Shown here: positions 1 through 8,317 of the stretch, piece after piece
How the letters are laid out: the number at the start of each line of letters is the position of its first letter
How positions within the stretch are numbered: position 1 is the first letter of the stretch
Source of the DNA: Pseudomonas sp. SLFW
GTDB taxonomy: Bacteria; Pseudomonadota; Gammaproteobacteria; Pseudomonadales; Pseudomonadaceae
Direction: 5' to 3'
DNA length: 64,000 nucleotides
Assembly (NCBI RefSeq): GCF_009905615.1
Contig: NZ_JAAAKW010000003.1
Coordinates: forward strand, 124,001-188,000
The notes under the pieces: model-generated
What the model was told of the DNA's origin: nothing
Seen by the model: only the letters and a program-made list of their open reading frames with translations
Databases searched by the model: none
Translations under genes and position numbers: made by a program

Positions 1-272
1 CCCTGGGCGGCCTGAGCGTCGGCCTCATTCGACAGCCGATACGGCAAATCCCGCAGCAGAAACACCGCATCCCCCGTATCCAGGTGCTGAGGCTGATCAT
101 GGCCCTCGACGTGCAGCCAGCATTGCCCCTGCACCAACACATGAAAGCTCGACCGCGCCAGCCCTTGAGTGCTGGCGTGCCAGCCGCCGCAATAGCGGCC
201 CACGTGGAAAATGCTGGCGTCCAGCTCAAGACTCTCTAATAACCAATCGATTAGCGGGGTGGCGAAATTCAT
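1..272 (-). CDS. AraC-family transcriptional regulator, N-terminal part (runs off the left edge)
   Basis: Only the first 90 codons are in the window; the ATG is at 272 and the frame is open to base 1. The visible part (MNFATPLIDWLLESL, then HVGRYCGGWHAS, FHVLVQGQCWLHVEG and LDTGDAVFLLRDLPYRL) looks like the beta-strand cupin domain at the N terminus of AraC/XylS regulators of the cupin_6 type. The C-terminal helix-turn-helix would lie outside the window. It diverges from the operon starting at 374 across about 100 bases, so it is the natural candidate regulator of that operon. The family call rests on this fragment alone. Confidence 0.7.
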   Translation of the reverse strand, partial: MNFATPLIDWLLESLELDASIFHVGRYCGGWHASTQGLARSSFHVLVQGQCWLHVEGHDQPQHLDTGDAVFLLRDLPYRLSNEADAQAAQ

Positions 273-373
273 CTAATGGAAACACTCAGGAGCAAGTAAT
301 CGCTACTTTAGAATATGGAGTGAAATTTTTATAACCAACACACTGGTCGGACCCTCTACCACAGGAGTCCAAC

Positions 374-934
374 ATGTCCCGCGTCACCGTGCAAACCCTG
401 CAAAGCGCGCCTGAAGCCGCCAAACCCTTTCTGGAAAACGCGCTCAAGGCCAACGGATATCTGCCCAATCTGCTCGGCGTGCTGGCCAATGCACCGGCCG
501 CGCTGGAAACCTACCTGACCGTCTCGGCAATCAATGGCAAGGCTGAGCTAAGTCTGGCCGAAAGGGAAGTGGTGCAACTGATCGCAGCGACCCGTCATGG
601 CTGCTCGTTCTGCGTCGCGGGCCACACCGCCGTGGGGTTGAACAAGGCACGTCTGGCCCCGGAGGTCGTCGAGGCTCTGCGCACAGGTTCCGCGCTGCCC
701 GAGGCGAAGCTCGAAACACTGGCCGCTTTCGCCCGTGAAGTGATTGCCACTCGTGGCAACGTGTCCGACACCACTTATGCCGCGTTCAAAGGGGCAGGTT
801 ACAGCGAAGGCAATGCGCTGGAAGTGATCCTCGGCGTCAGCCTGGCGACCCTGTGCAACTTCGCCAACGTGTTCGCCCAGACCGAGCTCAACCCGGAACT
901 TGAGAAATACCAATGGCAACGTCCCGCGCAGTGA
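374..934 (+). CDS. carboxymuconolactone decarboxylase/AhpD-like protein
   Basis: A 186-residue protein of the CMD/AhpD fold. The redox motif is intact: Cys77-Ser-Phe-Cys80 with His84 (HGCSFCVAGHT), preceded by the conserved Glu region AEREVVQL. This CxxCxxxH arrangement marks the peroxidase-like branch of the family rather than the true decarboxylase PcaC, which lies elsewhere in this window at 36540. It is the first gene of a run with a flavoprotein (981) and an ABC importer (2048-4828). A start at 374 is supported by the upstream CAGGAG at about 361-366. A role in detoxifying a by-product of substrate oxidation is an inference from position. Confidence 0.85.
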   Translation: MSRVTVQTLQSAPEAAKPFLENALKANGYLPNLLGVLANAPAALETYLTVSAINGKAELSLAEREVVQLIAATRHGCSFCVAGHTAVGLNKARLAPEVVEALRTGSALPEAKLETLAAFAREVIATRGNVSDTTYAAFKGAGYSEGNALEVILGVSLATLCNFANVFAQTELNPELEKYQWQRPAQ

Positions 935-980
935 GTGCGGGCGTCGATGCATGAATGAAAGACAGATAAGGAGAGCTCTC

Positions 981-2051
981 ATGGTGGATTCGGTACTTGG
1001 CCACTGGCTGGATGCGCACGCCCAGGCACTGGATCTCGGCCAGTGCGATCCGGAGTCCGTGCTGCCGCAACTGGCCGACGCCGGGGTGATGCGGGTCGGC
1101 ATTGGCCGGAAAGACGGCGGTTCAGGTGGCACGCTGGCCGACGCGGTGGAGACCGTGGCGGCCATCGCGACCCATTCGGTGACGGCGGCGTTCGTGTTTT
1201 GGGGGCAACGGGCGTTCATCGAATACCTGCTGCACAGCCCCAATGCGCGATTGAGGGAAACCCTGCTGCCCGCGCTGCTCGACGGTTCGCTGGCGGGGGC
1301 CACAGGGCTCTCCAACGCAATGAAGTTTTTATCCGGCATCGAAACCCTGCAAGTACGCGGCATTGAAAACCCAGACGGCTGGTCACTGGAAGGCCGCCTG
1401 CACTGGGTGACCAACCTGCGCAAACAGAGTTTCGTGGTCGCGGCGGCCATTGAGGGCGAGGCGGGGAAAAAGCCCTTCGTCATGGCCATCCCTTCGACCG
1501 CGAGCGGCCTGCGTCGGTCAGAAGACTTGCAGCTCATGGGCTTGCAGTCGAGCAACACGGCAGCGCTGGAGTTCAGTGACATCGAATTGTCCCGCGACTG
1601 GCTGTTGCACCCCGATGCGAAGCAGTTTCTGCCAGCGGTGCGCCCCGGCTTTCTAGGCCTGCAATGCGGCTTGTCGATTGGCCTGGCACGGCGTTCACTG
1701 GACGAAGTCAAACGTCACCTCGACGGCACGCGTTCTGTGCTGAGCGCCGAACATCATGAACAGGTCGAGCGTCTGGAGTCCGTGATCAGCGGACTCAAGG
1801 CCGGGTTGCTCGATGGCCGTTTTCTGACCCAGGCCGCCGCGCTGTTCCGCTTGCGCATCGCCTTGGCGCAGTCCGTCGCAAGCGCCGTGCAACTGGAGCT
1901 GCAAGCCAGTGGCGGCAAGGCGTTTCTCGATGAGCACGGCAGCGCGTTTGCCCGACGCTGGCGCGAGTCGGCGTTCATCCCCATCGTCACGCCGAGCCTG
2001 GTGCAACTTCAAGGCGAGTTGCAGCGTCAGGCCCGAGAGTCGGCGGCATGA
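981..2051 (+). CDS. acyl-CoA dehydrogenase-like flavoprotein
   Basis: A 356-residue protein with the acyl-CoA dehydrogenase layout: helical N-terminal domain (about 1-100), middle beta domain with the flavin-side segment GATGLSNAMKF (about 93-103), and a helical C-terminal domain. The frame is open from 900, but the ATG at 981 has AAGGAGA eight bases upstream and is the better start. It is shorter than true acyl-CoA dehydrogenases (about 380) and sits with a sulfonate-type ABC importer, so a reduced-flavin monooxygenase or desaturase role in organosulfur use is possible. No flavin reductase is adjacent. The stop overlaps the next ATG by four bases. Confidence 0.75.
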   Translation: MVDSVLGHWLDAHAQALDLGQCDPESVLPQLADAGVMRVGIGRKDGGSGGTLADAVETVAAIATHSVTAAFVFWGQRAFIEYLLHSPNARLRETLLPALLDGSLAGATGLSNAMKFLSGIETLQVRGIENPDGWSLEGRLHWVTNLRKQSFVVAAAIEGEAGKKPFVMAIPSTASGLRRSEDLQLMGLQSSNTAALEFSDIELSRDWLLHPDAKQFLPAVRPGFLGLQCGLSIGLARRSLDEVKRHLDGTRSVLSAEHHEQVERLESVISGLKAGLLDGRFLTQAAALFRLRIALAQSVASAVQLELQASGGKAFLDEHGSAFARRWRESAFIPIVTPSLVQLQGELQRQARESAA

Positions 2052-2902
2052 ACGGGTCCGCGAATCCCGTGTTGAGCGCCCGGGGCATCAGCCTGGGGTA
2101 CGCCCGCGAGCAAGGCTGGCAGCACGTGTTGGCGCAGTTCGACCTGGAAGCGCGCGCCGGGGAGGTGGTCTCGATTCTCGGTCCCAGCGGCGTCGGCAAG
2201 TCGAGCCTTTTGCGCGTATTGGCCGGCCTGCAAACTGCGCACACCGGTGACGTCCACGTGGCGGGTGAGCCGCTGACCGGGCCGCATCCTCGGGTCGCCG
2301 TGGCGTTTCAGGACCCGAGCCTGTTGCCGTGGCTGACCCTGGAAAAGAACGTGGCCTTCGGGCTGGATTTCGCCAGTCAGCCGTCCTTGAGCGCGGCTGA
2401 ACGGCAAATCCGTGTCGATCAGGCCATCGCGGAAGTCGGCCTGAGCCATGCGCGCGGCTATCACCCGGCGCAGTTGTCGGGCGGCATGGCGCAGCGTACG
2501 GCGCTGGCCCGTTGTCTGGCGCGTCAGCCGCTGGTGTTGCTGCTGGACGAACCCTTCGGGGCGCTGGACGAGGTGACCCGCGCCGACATGCAACAGCTGC
2601 TGCTGGACGTGACGGCGCGGCATGACACCGCCGCGATCCTGATCACCCACGACATCGACGAAGCCTTGCTGCTCTCCAACCGCATCCTGCTACTGGGCGA
2701 CACCCCGGCGCGGACGGTGGGCGAGTGGCACATCGATCTGCCACGGCCTCGGGCCGAGCTGGTCGAGGAAATGGGCGCGCTGCGTGTCGACATTCTGAAA
2801 ACCCTTCGGCGGGCGAGCCGCAACCCCCACCCTCGAACCGAATCGCTCGAATCGCCGGAGATTGGCCATGTGCCTGGACGACTTCACTCACACCCGTCGT
2901 GA
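2048..2902 (+). CDS. ABC transporter ATP-binding protein, SsuB/TauB/NrtD class
   Basis: A 284-residue ATPase with Walker A GPSGVGKSS (about 48-56), Q-loop FQDPSLLPW, signature LSGGMAQR, Walker B VLLLDEPFGALDE and the H-loop ILITHDIDEAL. The DPSLLPWLT segment and the short C terminus are typical of the nitrate/sulfonate/taurine importers. It is translationally coupled to the upstream flavoprotein (ATGA at 2048-2051), and its last 41 bases overlap the start of the binding-protein gene. It would energise the permease at 4064. The substrate cannot be read from the sequence. Confidence 0.93.
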   Translation: MNGSANPVLSARGISLGYAREQGWQHVLAQFDLEARAGEVVSILGPSGVGKSSLLRVLAGLQTAHTGDVHVAGEPLTGPHPRVAVAFQDPSLLPWLTLEKNVAFGLDFASQPSLSAAERQIRVDQAIAEVGLSHARGYHPAQLSGGMAQRTALARCLARQPLVLLLDEPFGALDEVTRADMQQLLLDVTARHDTAAILITHDIDEALLLSNRILLLGDTPARTVGEWHIDLPRPRAELVEEMGALRVDILKTLRRASRNPHPRTESLESPEIGHVPGRLHSHPS

Positions 2903-4067
2903 CTTTTTGAAACTGAGCGCGATGCTCACCGCCGCAGGCGCGATGCCGCTGCTCAACAGCCTGCAAGCCCGGGCCGCCGCCGAACCGGATGCCCCGGTGC
3001 GCATCGGCTACTTGCCGATCACTGACGCCACGCCGTTGCTGGTGGCCCATAACAATGGCCTGTTCGAAGCCGAAGGCGTTCAGGCCGAGCGGCCGGTGCT
3101 GTTGCGCAGTTGGGCGCAGGTCATCGAGGCGTTCATTTCAGGGCAGGTCAACGTGATTCACCTGCTGTCGCCGATGACCGTCTGGGCGCGCTACGGCAGC
3201 AAGGTCCCGGCCAAGGTCGTGGCGTGGAACCACGTTGGCGGCTCGGGTTTGACCGTCGGCCCGGACATCACCGACGTCAAGCAATTGGGCGGGCAGTCCA
3301 TCGCCATTCCCTTCTGGTATTCGGTGCACAACGTCGTGGTGCAACAGCTGCTGCGCGACAACGGCCTGACCCCGGTGAGCAAACCGGCCAGCACACAACT
3401 CGCGGCCAACGAGGTGAACCTGGTGGTGCTGCCGCCGTCGGACATGCCGCCCGCGCTCGCCAGCAAGCGTATTGCCGGTTACATCGTCGCCGAGCCGTTC
3501 AACGCATTGGCCGAAGATCTGAAAGTCGGTCGCGTGCAGCGCTTCACCGGCGACGTCTGGCGCAACCATGCGTGCTGCGTGGTGTTCATGCACGAGCACG
3601 ATTTGAACAACCGGCCGGAGTGGTCGCAGAAGGTGGTCAACGCCATCGTCAAGGCGCAGGTCTGGACCCGTGACAACCGCGCCGAGGCCGCGAAGCTGCT
3701 GTCCAAGGACGGCGCCAACCGTTACACGCCCCACGCCCAGACCGTGCTCGATCGGGTGTTGTCGCCAGCCGCGAGTGAGCGGCAGGGCTACCTCGCCAGC
3801 GGCGCCATTCAGCACGCGCAATGGGACGAGCACCGCATCGATTTCCAGCCTTACCCGTTCCCGAGCTACACCGAGGAGCTGGTGCGCCGCTTGAAAGACA
3901 CGCTGATCGAAGGTGACAAGGGTTTCCTCGCCAGCCTCGATCCGAAAACCGTCGCCGGGGATCTGGTCGATGACCGCTTCGTGCGCAACAGCATTGCGGC
4001 AGTGGGCGGGTTGAAAACCTTCGGCCTCGCCGAGAGCTTTCAGCGGAACGAGGAGTACAGCGCTTGA
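2862..4067 (+). CDS. ABC transporter substrate-binding protein with Tat signal (NitT/TauT class)
   Basis: A 401-residue periplasmic binding protein. The N terminus carries a twin-arginine signal (TRRDFLKLSAM) and an Ala-rich cleavage region ending near LQARAAAEP. The mature part starts VRIGYLPITDATPLLVAHN, the usual opening of the NrtA/SsuA/TauA family, followed by IEAFISGQVNVIHLL. An ATG at 2868 is an equally possible start. The Tat signal suggests export after folding. The gene overlaps both neighbours, so the three importer genes form one translationally coupled unit. The ligand is probably a small sulfonate, sulfate ester or related organic anion; this is inferred from family and context. 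Confidence 0.9.
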   Translation: MAMCLDDFTHTRRDFLKLSAMLTAAGAMPLLNSLQARAAAEPDAPVRIGYLPITDATPLLVAHNNGLFEAEGVQAERPVLLRSWAQVIEAFISGQVNVIHLLSPMTVWARYGSKVPAKVVAWNHVGGSGLTVGPDITDVKQLGGQSIAIPFWYSVHNVVVQQLLRDNGLTPVSKPASTQLAANEVNLVVLPPSDMPPALASKRIAGYIVAEPFNALAEDLKVGRVQRFTGDVWRNHACCVVFMHEHDLNNRPEWSQKVVNAIVKAQVWTRDNRAEAAKLLSKDGANRYTPHAQTVLDRVLSPAASERQGYLASGAIQHAQWDEHRIDFQPYPFPSYTEELVRRLKDTLIEGDKGFLASLDPKTVAGDLVDDRFVRNSIAAVGGLKTFGLAESFQRNEEYSA

Positions 4068-4828
4068 CGCCACGCAAGCACTCGTCGCTCGGGCCTTGGC
4101 TGCTGGGGATCGGCGGGCTGCTGTGCCTGCTGATCGTCTGGTGGCTGGGCATTCACCTGTTCGGCGATCCGAAGGGGCTGTCGGCCCGGTTTTCCCCGCA
4201 GGCAACCCTCGCCAGTCTCTGGACGCTGCTGGGCAGTGCCGAGTTGTACGGCCACGTGTGGGTGAGCCTGAAACGCATTCTGGTGGGGTTGCTGTTGGCC
4301 TTGCTGATCGGCGTGCCGCTGGGCCTGTTGATCGGCAGCTCGCGGAATCTGGAGGCGGCGACCACCCCGGCGTTTCAGTTCCTGCGCATGATCTCGCCGC
4401 TGTCGTGGATGCCCGTGGTGGTGATGCTGATGGGCGTGGGCGACCAGCCGATCTACTTTCTGCTGACCTTCGCGGCGGTGTGGCCGATCCTGTTGAACAC
4501 CGTGGCGGGGGTGAAACAGCTCGACCCGCGCTGGCTGCAATTGAGCCGCAGCTTGAGCGCCAGTCGCTGGGAAACACTGACCAAGGTCATCGTGCCCGGC
4601 GTGCTGGGGCATGTGTTGACCGGTGTGCGGTTGTCGATCGGCATCCTCTGGATCGTATTGGTGCCGTGCGAAATGCTCGGCGTCAGCGCGGGCCTGGGCT
4701 ACTTCATCCTCGACACCCGCGACCGCCTCGCGTACTCGGAATTGATGGCCATGGTGCTGCTGATCGGCGTGCTGGGCTTCATGCTCGACGCCTTGGCCCG
4801 TGGGCTGCATCGGCGGTGGGTGCATTGA
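4064..4828 (+). CDS. ABC transporter permease, SsuC/TauC class
   Basis: A 254-residue inner-membrane protein with about six transmembrane segments and the BPD_transp_1 cytoplasmic loop (LSASRWETLTKVIVPG, the EAA-type loop that contacts the ATPase). The start is a TTG at 4064 whose last two bases begin the TGA stop of the binding-protein gene; AGGAG at 4051-4055 supports it. It is the last gene of the operon begun at 374. The REPIN at 4896-4983 lies just downstream. Confidence 0.92.
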   Translation: MTPRKHSSLGPWLLGIGGLLCLLIVWWLGIHLFGDPKGLSARFSPQATLASLWTLLGSAELYGHVWVSLKRILVGLLLALLIGVPLGLLIGSSRNLEAATTPAFQFLRMISPLSWMPVVVMLMGVGDQPIYFLLTFAAVWPILLNTVAGVKQLDPRWLQLSRSLSASRWETLTKVIVPGVLGHVLTGVRLSIGILWIVLVPCEMLGVSAGLGYFILDTRDRLAYSELMAMVLLIGVLGFMLDALARGLHRRWVH

Positions 4829-4895
4829 GGTCACAGGCTCGCTCCCACAGAACTCTGTGTCGCCACGAGTCTCGGGGTCTGGCTCCGGCGCAACG

Positions 4896-4983
4896 GTGGG
4901 AGCGCATTCATTCGCGAAAGCGGCGGTACAGCCCGTACATCTCTATCGCCTGGCCCATCTTTCGCGAATGAATTCGCTCCCAC
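4896..4983. repeat. REPIN (inverted REP doublet), copy 1
   Basis: Two arms of about 25 bases face each other: GTGGGAGCGCATTCATTCGC at 4896 and its near-perfect complement ending CTCCCAC at 4983, with about 38 bases between. One arm has C where the other copies have A. A stray half-arm (GCTCGCTCCCACAG) lies at about 4840. Such doublets are common non-coding mobile repeats of Pseudomonas genomes, probably mobilised by RAYT transposases. This one fills the gap between convergent operons (4829-5090). Confidence 0.9.
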
Positions 4984-5090
4984 AGAAGTCCAGTGTCGCC
5001 TCCGAATTTCAGGGCTGATCCGAGTCAAACTGGGGGATCAATTTCACAAACGCCATCGCCGGGAAGCCGTTCGGCTACAGGGCGTGCGAT

Positions 5091-5927
5091 TCACTCCTCA
5101 AAAAACACCAACGCCCGCAACTCAATGCTGCGGCGCGGCGGTGCGTTGGGCGGGGTGGTGGGGTCGTCGAAGGCGGTGTGGGCGCCGGCCCTGGCGATGA
5201 GGTCGGTTCTGGAATCGTAGATCTTCAACAGCAACGCTTCCTCGGGGCGCAGTTGCGGGTAGTAATACCAGCGGTGGTTTGGATTGGCCCGGATGGAAAA
5301 CGTCTCGCCCACCTTGTCGCGGTACACCAGATCGCTGGGGATGAAGTCCTCGGCGTCCATCGTGCTGGCGTCGCACAAAGCGAGCGGAGTGGTGAAGATA
5401 GGCCCGCCGATCGGGCGCCACAGGTTGATGATCGCGAAGCGTTTTTGCAGGCGCTGTTCGGCTTCGTCGGCGGGCAGATGATCACGCACGCGGCGGATGG
5501 CCGAGCGCTCGGTCTGGTCGTTGTGCACGTAGCGCACCGGTTCGCGCAGACCCGCCGCTTCACGGCCTGGCTGATCGACGCGGATCGTGTGGTCGAAAAT
5601 CAGCGTTTTGACCGCACCGGTCTGTGCCCGCAACAGCGCATCCGCTTCGGCGTAATACTGCTGCACGACCTGCGCCTCGTCTTCCAGGTCCGCCACGGCA
5701 CTGGCCTGTTCGACCCGCTGAAACCCTTGGGCGTCCAGCAACGGCGCGGTCTTGAGCAAGCGCGCGTTGTGAATGTCCACGCGCGTCGGTTGTAGCGTGC
5801 CGGTGCGTTGCGGCTGGCCGTCGGGCTGCGGCCAGGTGTAATTGACCGGCCGCACGCCGTCGTCCAGCAGGTAATTGAGTTCGCCGACGACAGACGCCGG
5901 GCCGAGGTTTGGCTGATGAATGCCCAT
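5091..5927 (-). CDS. CmcJ/NvfI-type oxidoreductase
   Basis: A 278-residue protein starting MGIHQPNLGP; GGAGGAA about 11 bases before the ATG at 5927 fixes this start inside a longer open frame. It shows hallmarks of the CmcJ/AsaB/CTB9/NvfI family: VRYVHNDQTERSAIRRV, IINLWRPIGGPIFTTPLALCD, HRWYYYPQLRPEEALL and AHTAFDDP. The His-x-Asp in HNDQT and the distal His in AHTAF could form a 2-His-1-carboxylate iron site; members work in cephamycin and fungal secondary metabolism as 2-oxoglutarate-type oxygenases or desaturases. It follows the SDR gene after 31 bases on the same strand. Its substrate is unknown; the gal-like neighbours suggest catabolism. Confidence 0.8.
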   Translation of the reverse strand: MGIHQPNLGPASVVGELNYLLDDGVRPVNYTWPQPDGQPQRTGTLQPTRVDIHNARLLKTAPLLDAQGFQRVEQASAVADLEDEAQVVQQYYAEADALLRAQTGAVKTLIFDHTIRVDQPGREAAGLREPVRYVHNDQTERSAIRRVRDHLPADEAEQRLQKRFAIINLWRPIGGPIFTTPLALCDASTMDAEDFIPSDLVYRDKVGETFSIRANPNHRWYYYPQLRPEEALLLKIYDSRTDLIARAGAHTAFDDPTTPPNAPPRRSIELRALVFFEE

Positions 5928-5958
5928 GTGAACGTTCCTCCAGTGGAGACGAAGCGCT

Positions 5959-6699
5959 TCAGAAAGGTTCTTTGTAGGGCCGCAGATCGAGCTCCTGAGT
6001 CCAGGCGCTGCGCGGTTGCGAATGCAGGTACCAATAGGCGTCGGCGATGTCGTCCAGCGCCAGCGTGCCGTCATCGCCCAGTTGTTCAAAACGCTGCGGA
6101 GCGTTGCTGCGGATGCGTTCGCCATTGATCGCACCGTCGATCACCACATGAGCCACGTGCACGTTTTGCGGGCCGAATTCCCGGGCGAACGATTGGCTCA
6201 GCGAGCGCAACCCGGCCTTGGCGGCGGCAAAGGCGGCGAAGGGCGGTTTGCCGCGCAACGCGGAGGTCGCGCCGGTGAACAGCAACGTGCCGCCGCCGTT
6301 TTCCAGCAGCAGCCGGGTCGTTTCCCGGGCGAAGATAAACCCGCCGAGGGTAGACGCACGCCAGGTCTGCTCAAACAGTTCGGTGCTCAGCTCCAGCGTC
6401 GGCGCGACCACGGAGTTGCCGACGTTGAAGATCGCGACTTTCAACGGACCCCACTGACGGATGCGCTGGATGGCGGCAAGCGTGTCGGCTTCGCTGCCTG
6501 CATCGCCCGGCAACGCGAGGGCTTCGCCATCGACGGCTTCGATGCTGCGCACCACGGCGTTGAGTTTTTCAGGACTGCGGCCACTCACCGCCACCTTATA
6601 ACCACCTTGGGCAAAACGCCTGGCAAGGGCGGCGCCCAAGCCTTCGACGGCGCCGACACCCGTGATCCAGACCACTTCTTTCGCGATGGATGAGGACAT
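5959..6699 (-). CDS. SDR-family NAD(P)-dependent oxidoreductase
   Basis: A 246-residue short-chain dehydrogenase starting MSSSIAKEVVWITG at 6699; the open frame extends to 6780 without a better start. The Rossmann motif is unusual: TGVGAVEGLGAALARRFA in place of TGxxxGIG. NVGNSV stands where NNAG is expected. The catalytic Ser lies in TGATSAL, and the usual YxxxK is replaced by FAAFAAAKAG, so the catalytic Tyr appears to be Phe while the Lys is kept. It probably shares a transcript with the MFS permease upstream and the CmcJ-like gene downstream. The loss of the Tyr makes ordinary alcohol dehydrogenase activity uncertain. Confidence 0.85.
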   Translation of the reverse strand: MSSSIAKEVVWITGVGAVEGLGAALARRFAQGGYKVAVSGRSPEKLNAVVRSIEAVDGEALALPGDAGSEADTLAAIQRIRQWGPLKVAIFNVGNSVVAPTLELSTELFEQTWRASTLGGFIFARETTRLLLENGGGTLLFTGATSALRGKPPFAAFAAAKAGLRSLSQSFAREFGPQNVHVAHVVIDGAINGERIRSNAPQRFEQLGDDGTLALDDIADAYWYLHSQPRSAWTQELDLRPYKEPF

Positions 6700-6819
6700 G
6701 GAATCCACTCTCGGAGATCGATAGAAATCCACTCTACCTGCCCCGATCCAAGACCCCATAGACTTTGGAGCGCTATCCATATAGCTAGGATTTAGCTTTA
6801 AGCGCTGATAACCCTGCGG

Positions 6820-8118
6820 TCACCGAAAAACGGCTGGGGTTTTCTTGAGCGCGGCTTCCGTGGGGGACGGCTCATTCACGACACTCGCCGGGTGGTCGCT
6901 GAGGTCCACGCCCGTGGCATTCGGCAGGCACATCGCAGCAATGAAGGCGATGAGGTACGAGCTTACCGCGAAGATTCCCATGGCCACGGGCAGGCTCATT
7001 TCTGTCGAGGCGAAGCCCACGGCGGCGGGCATGATCGAGCCGAAGCCGCGCCCGAAGCTGGTGCAGAAACCGGCGCCGTTGGCGCGAATCTGGGTGGGGT
7101 AGAGCTCGGAAAACGCCAGTGGCAAACCGGACGCGAGGCCACCCTGGAACCCGCCGAGCAATAAGCCCAACGCCAACACCACGGTCATGTTGACCGGCGC
7201 AAACATGTAGACCGAGACCACCAGCGTCTGGCAGATCAGGAACAGCATGAAGGCCCGGCCACGGCTGATGTAGTCACTGATCAGGCCATAGACGAACGGG
7301 CCGATCAGCGAGCCGATGATGTTCACCGCGAGGTAGCCGGACGTAGACGCAATGGGCAGGTTAAGCACCGTGCGCATGTAGGTCGGCAGCCAGGTGATCA
7401 TGATGTACGCCGCGCCGAAGATTCCGCTGGCCAGGATTGTGCTGATCAACGTGATGCGACGGTGTTCGCCACCGAAGATCACCCGCAGGTCGATCTTGCG
7501 CGACTGCTTGCTCACCTGCTGGAACGCCTCGGATTCCGGCACCAGGCGACGGATGAACCAGATCAACAGTGCAGGCAACAGGCCGATGGCGAAAAAGGCG
7601 CGCCAGGCGATGTCTTCCGGTAGAAACGCGAACACCACGGGCATCACGGTCAGGGAGATGGCGTAACCCACGGCGTAGCCGCTTTGCACCGAGGCGGCCA
7701 CCCGGCCGCGCAAGGCGGGTTTGATGGCTTCGCTGATCAGCACCGCGCCCACGACGGCTTCGCCACCGTAGCCAATGCCTTGCAGGAAGCGTACGGGCAG
7801 AAACGACCAGAAGCCGTTGCAGAACCCCGCCATGCAGGTGAAGGTCGCGACCCACAGGACCGTGGCCTGCATGACTTTAATGCGGCCGTAACGGTCGGCC
7901 AGCATGCCGGCGCCCCAACCGCCGATGGCGCTGCCGATCAATGAGACTGAGCCGAGCAGACCCGCGTCGGATTTGCTCAACGCCAACACGGTCATCAGCA
8001 CGGGCATCATCAACGCGTAAATCGTCGAATCCATCGAATCGAGGGTGAAGCCACCGAAGCAGGCCCAATAGGTCCGCTTCTCCTGTTTGTTCAAGTCCGA
8101 ATACCAACCCAGTCGCAT
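6820..8118 (-). CDS. MFS transporter (SHS/NanT-like metabolite:H+ symporter)
   Basis: A 432-residue major-facilitator permease with about 12 membrane segments. The first loop reads GGFTLDSMDSTIYAL and the conserved loop 2-3 motif is GMLADRYGRIKVMQ. This opening resembles the sialate/lactate-type symporters more than the DGxD opening of the aromatic-acid:H+ symporters to which gallate permeases belong. AAGGAAA precedes the ATG at 8118. It lies 200 bases downstream of the LysR regulator on the same strand and leads into the SDR and CmcJ-like genes. It probably imports the substrate of this gal-like locus. Confidence 0.88.
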   Translation of the reverse strand: MRLGWYSDLNKQEKRTYWACFGGFTLDSMDSTIYALMMPVLMTVLALSKSDAGLLGSVSLIGSAIGGWGAGMLADRYGRIKVMQATVLWVATFTCMAGFCNGFWSFLPVRFLQGIGYGGEAVVGAVLISEAIKPALRGRVAASVQSGYAVGYAISLTVMPVVFAFLPEDIAWRAFFAIGLLPALLIWFIRRLVPESEAFQQVSKQSRKIDLRVIFGGEHRRITLISTILASGIFGAAYIMITWLPTYMRTVLNLPIASTSGYLAVNIIGSLIGPFVYGLISDYISRGRAFMLFLICQTLVVSVYMFAPVNMTVVLALGLLLGGFQGGLASGLPLAFSELYPTQIRANGAGFCTSFGRGFGSIMPAAVGFASTEMSLPVAMGIFAVSSYLIAFIAAMCLPNATGVDLSDHPASVVNEPSPTEAALKKTPAVFR

Positions 8119-8317
8119 GGTGCTTTCCTTTATTTTTATAGGAGGACGTCAGCAGGCTAAATCGGAACGGGCAGGCAGGCCTCTGCGAAATGCTGATGGA
8201 GCCTGCGATTATGGTTATGGACCCTTTGCGCCAATGATTGCGGGGGCTTCTCAGGTGTCGGTCGATTGTCGAATAAAGAAAAGCGATAGCGCTAAAGTCA
8301 GCAGCGAATCGTGCTGA

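Noticed and set aside
374..934. Calling the AhpD-like protein PcaC
   Set aside because: It has the CxxCxxxH redox motif and 186 residues, whereas the true PcaC without the motif is at 36540 in the pca operon.
3138..4577. A 479-codon minus-strand open frame opposite the first ABC importer
   Set aside because: It covers two coupled, motif-complete genes on the other strand; the composition is Arg/Pro/Ser-rich and antisense-like.
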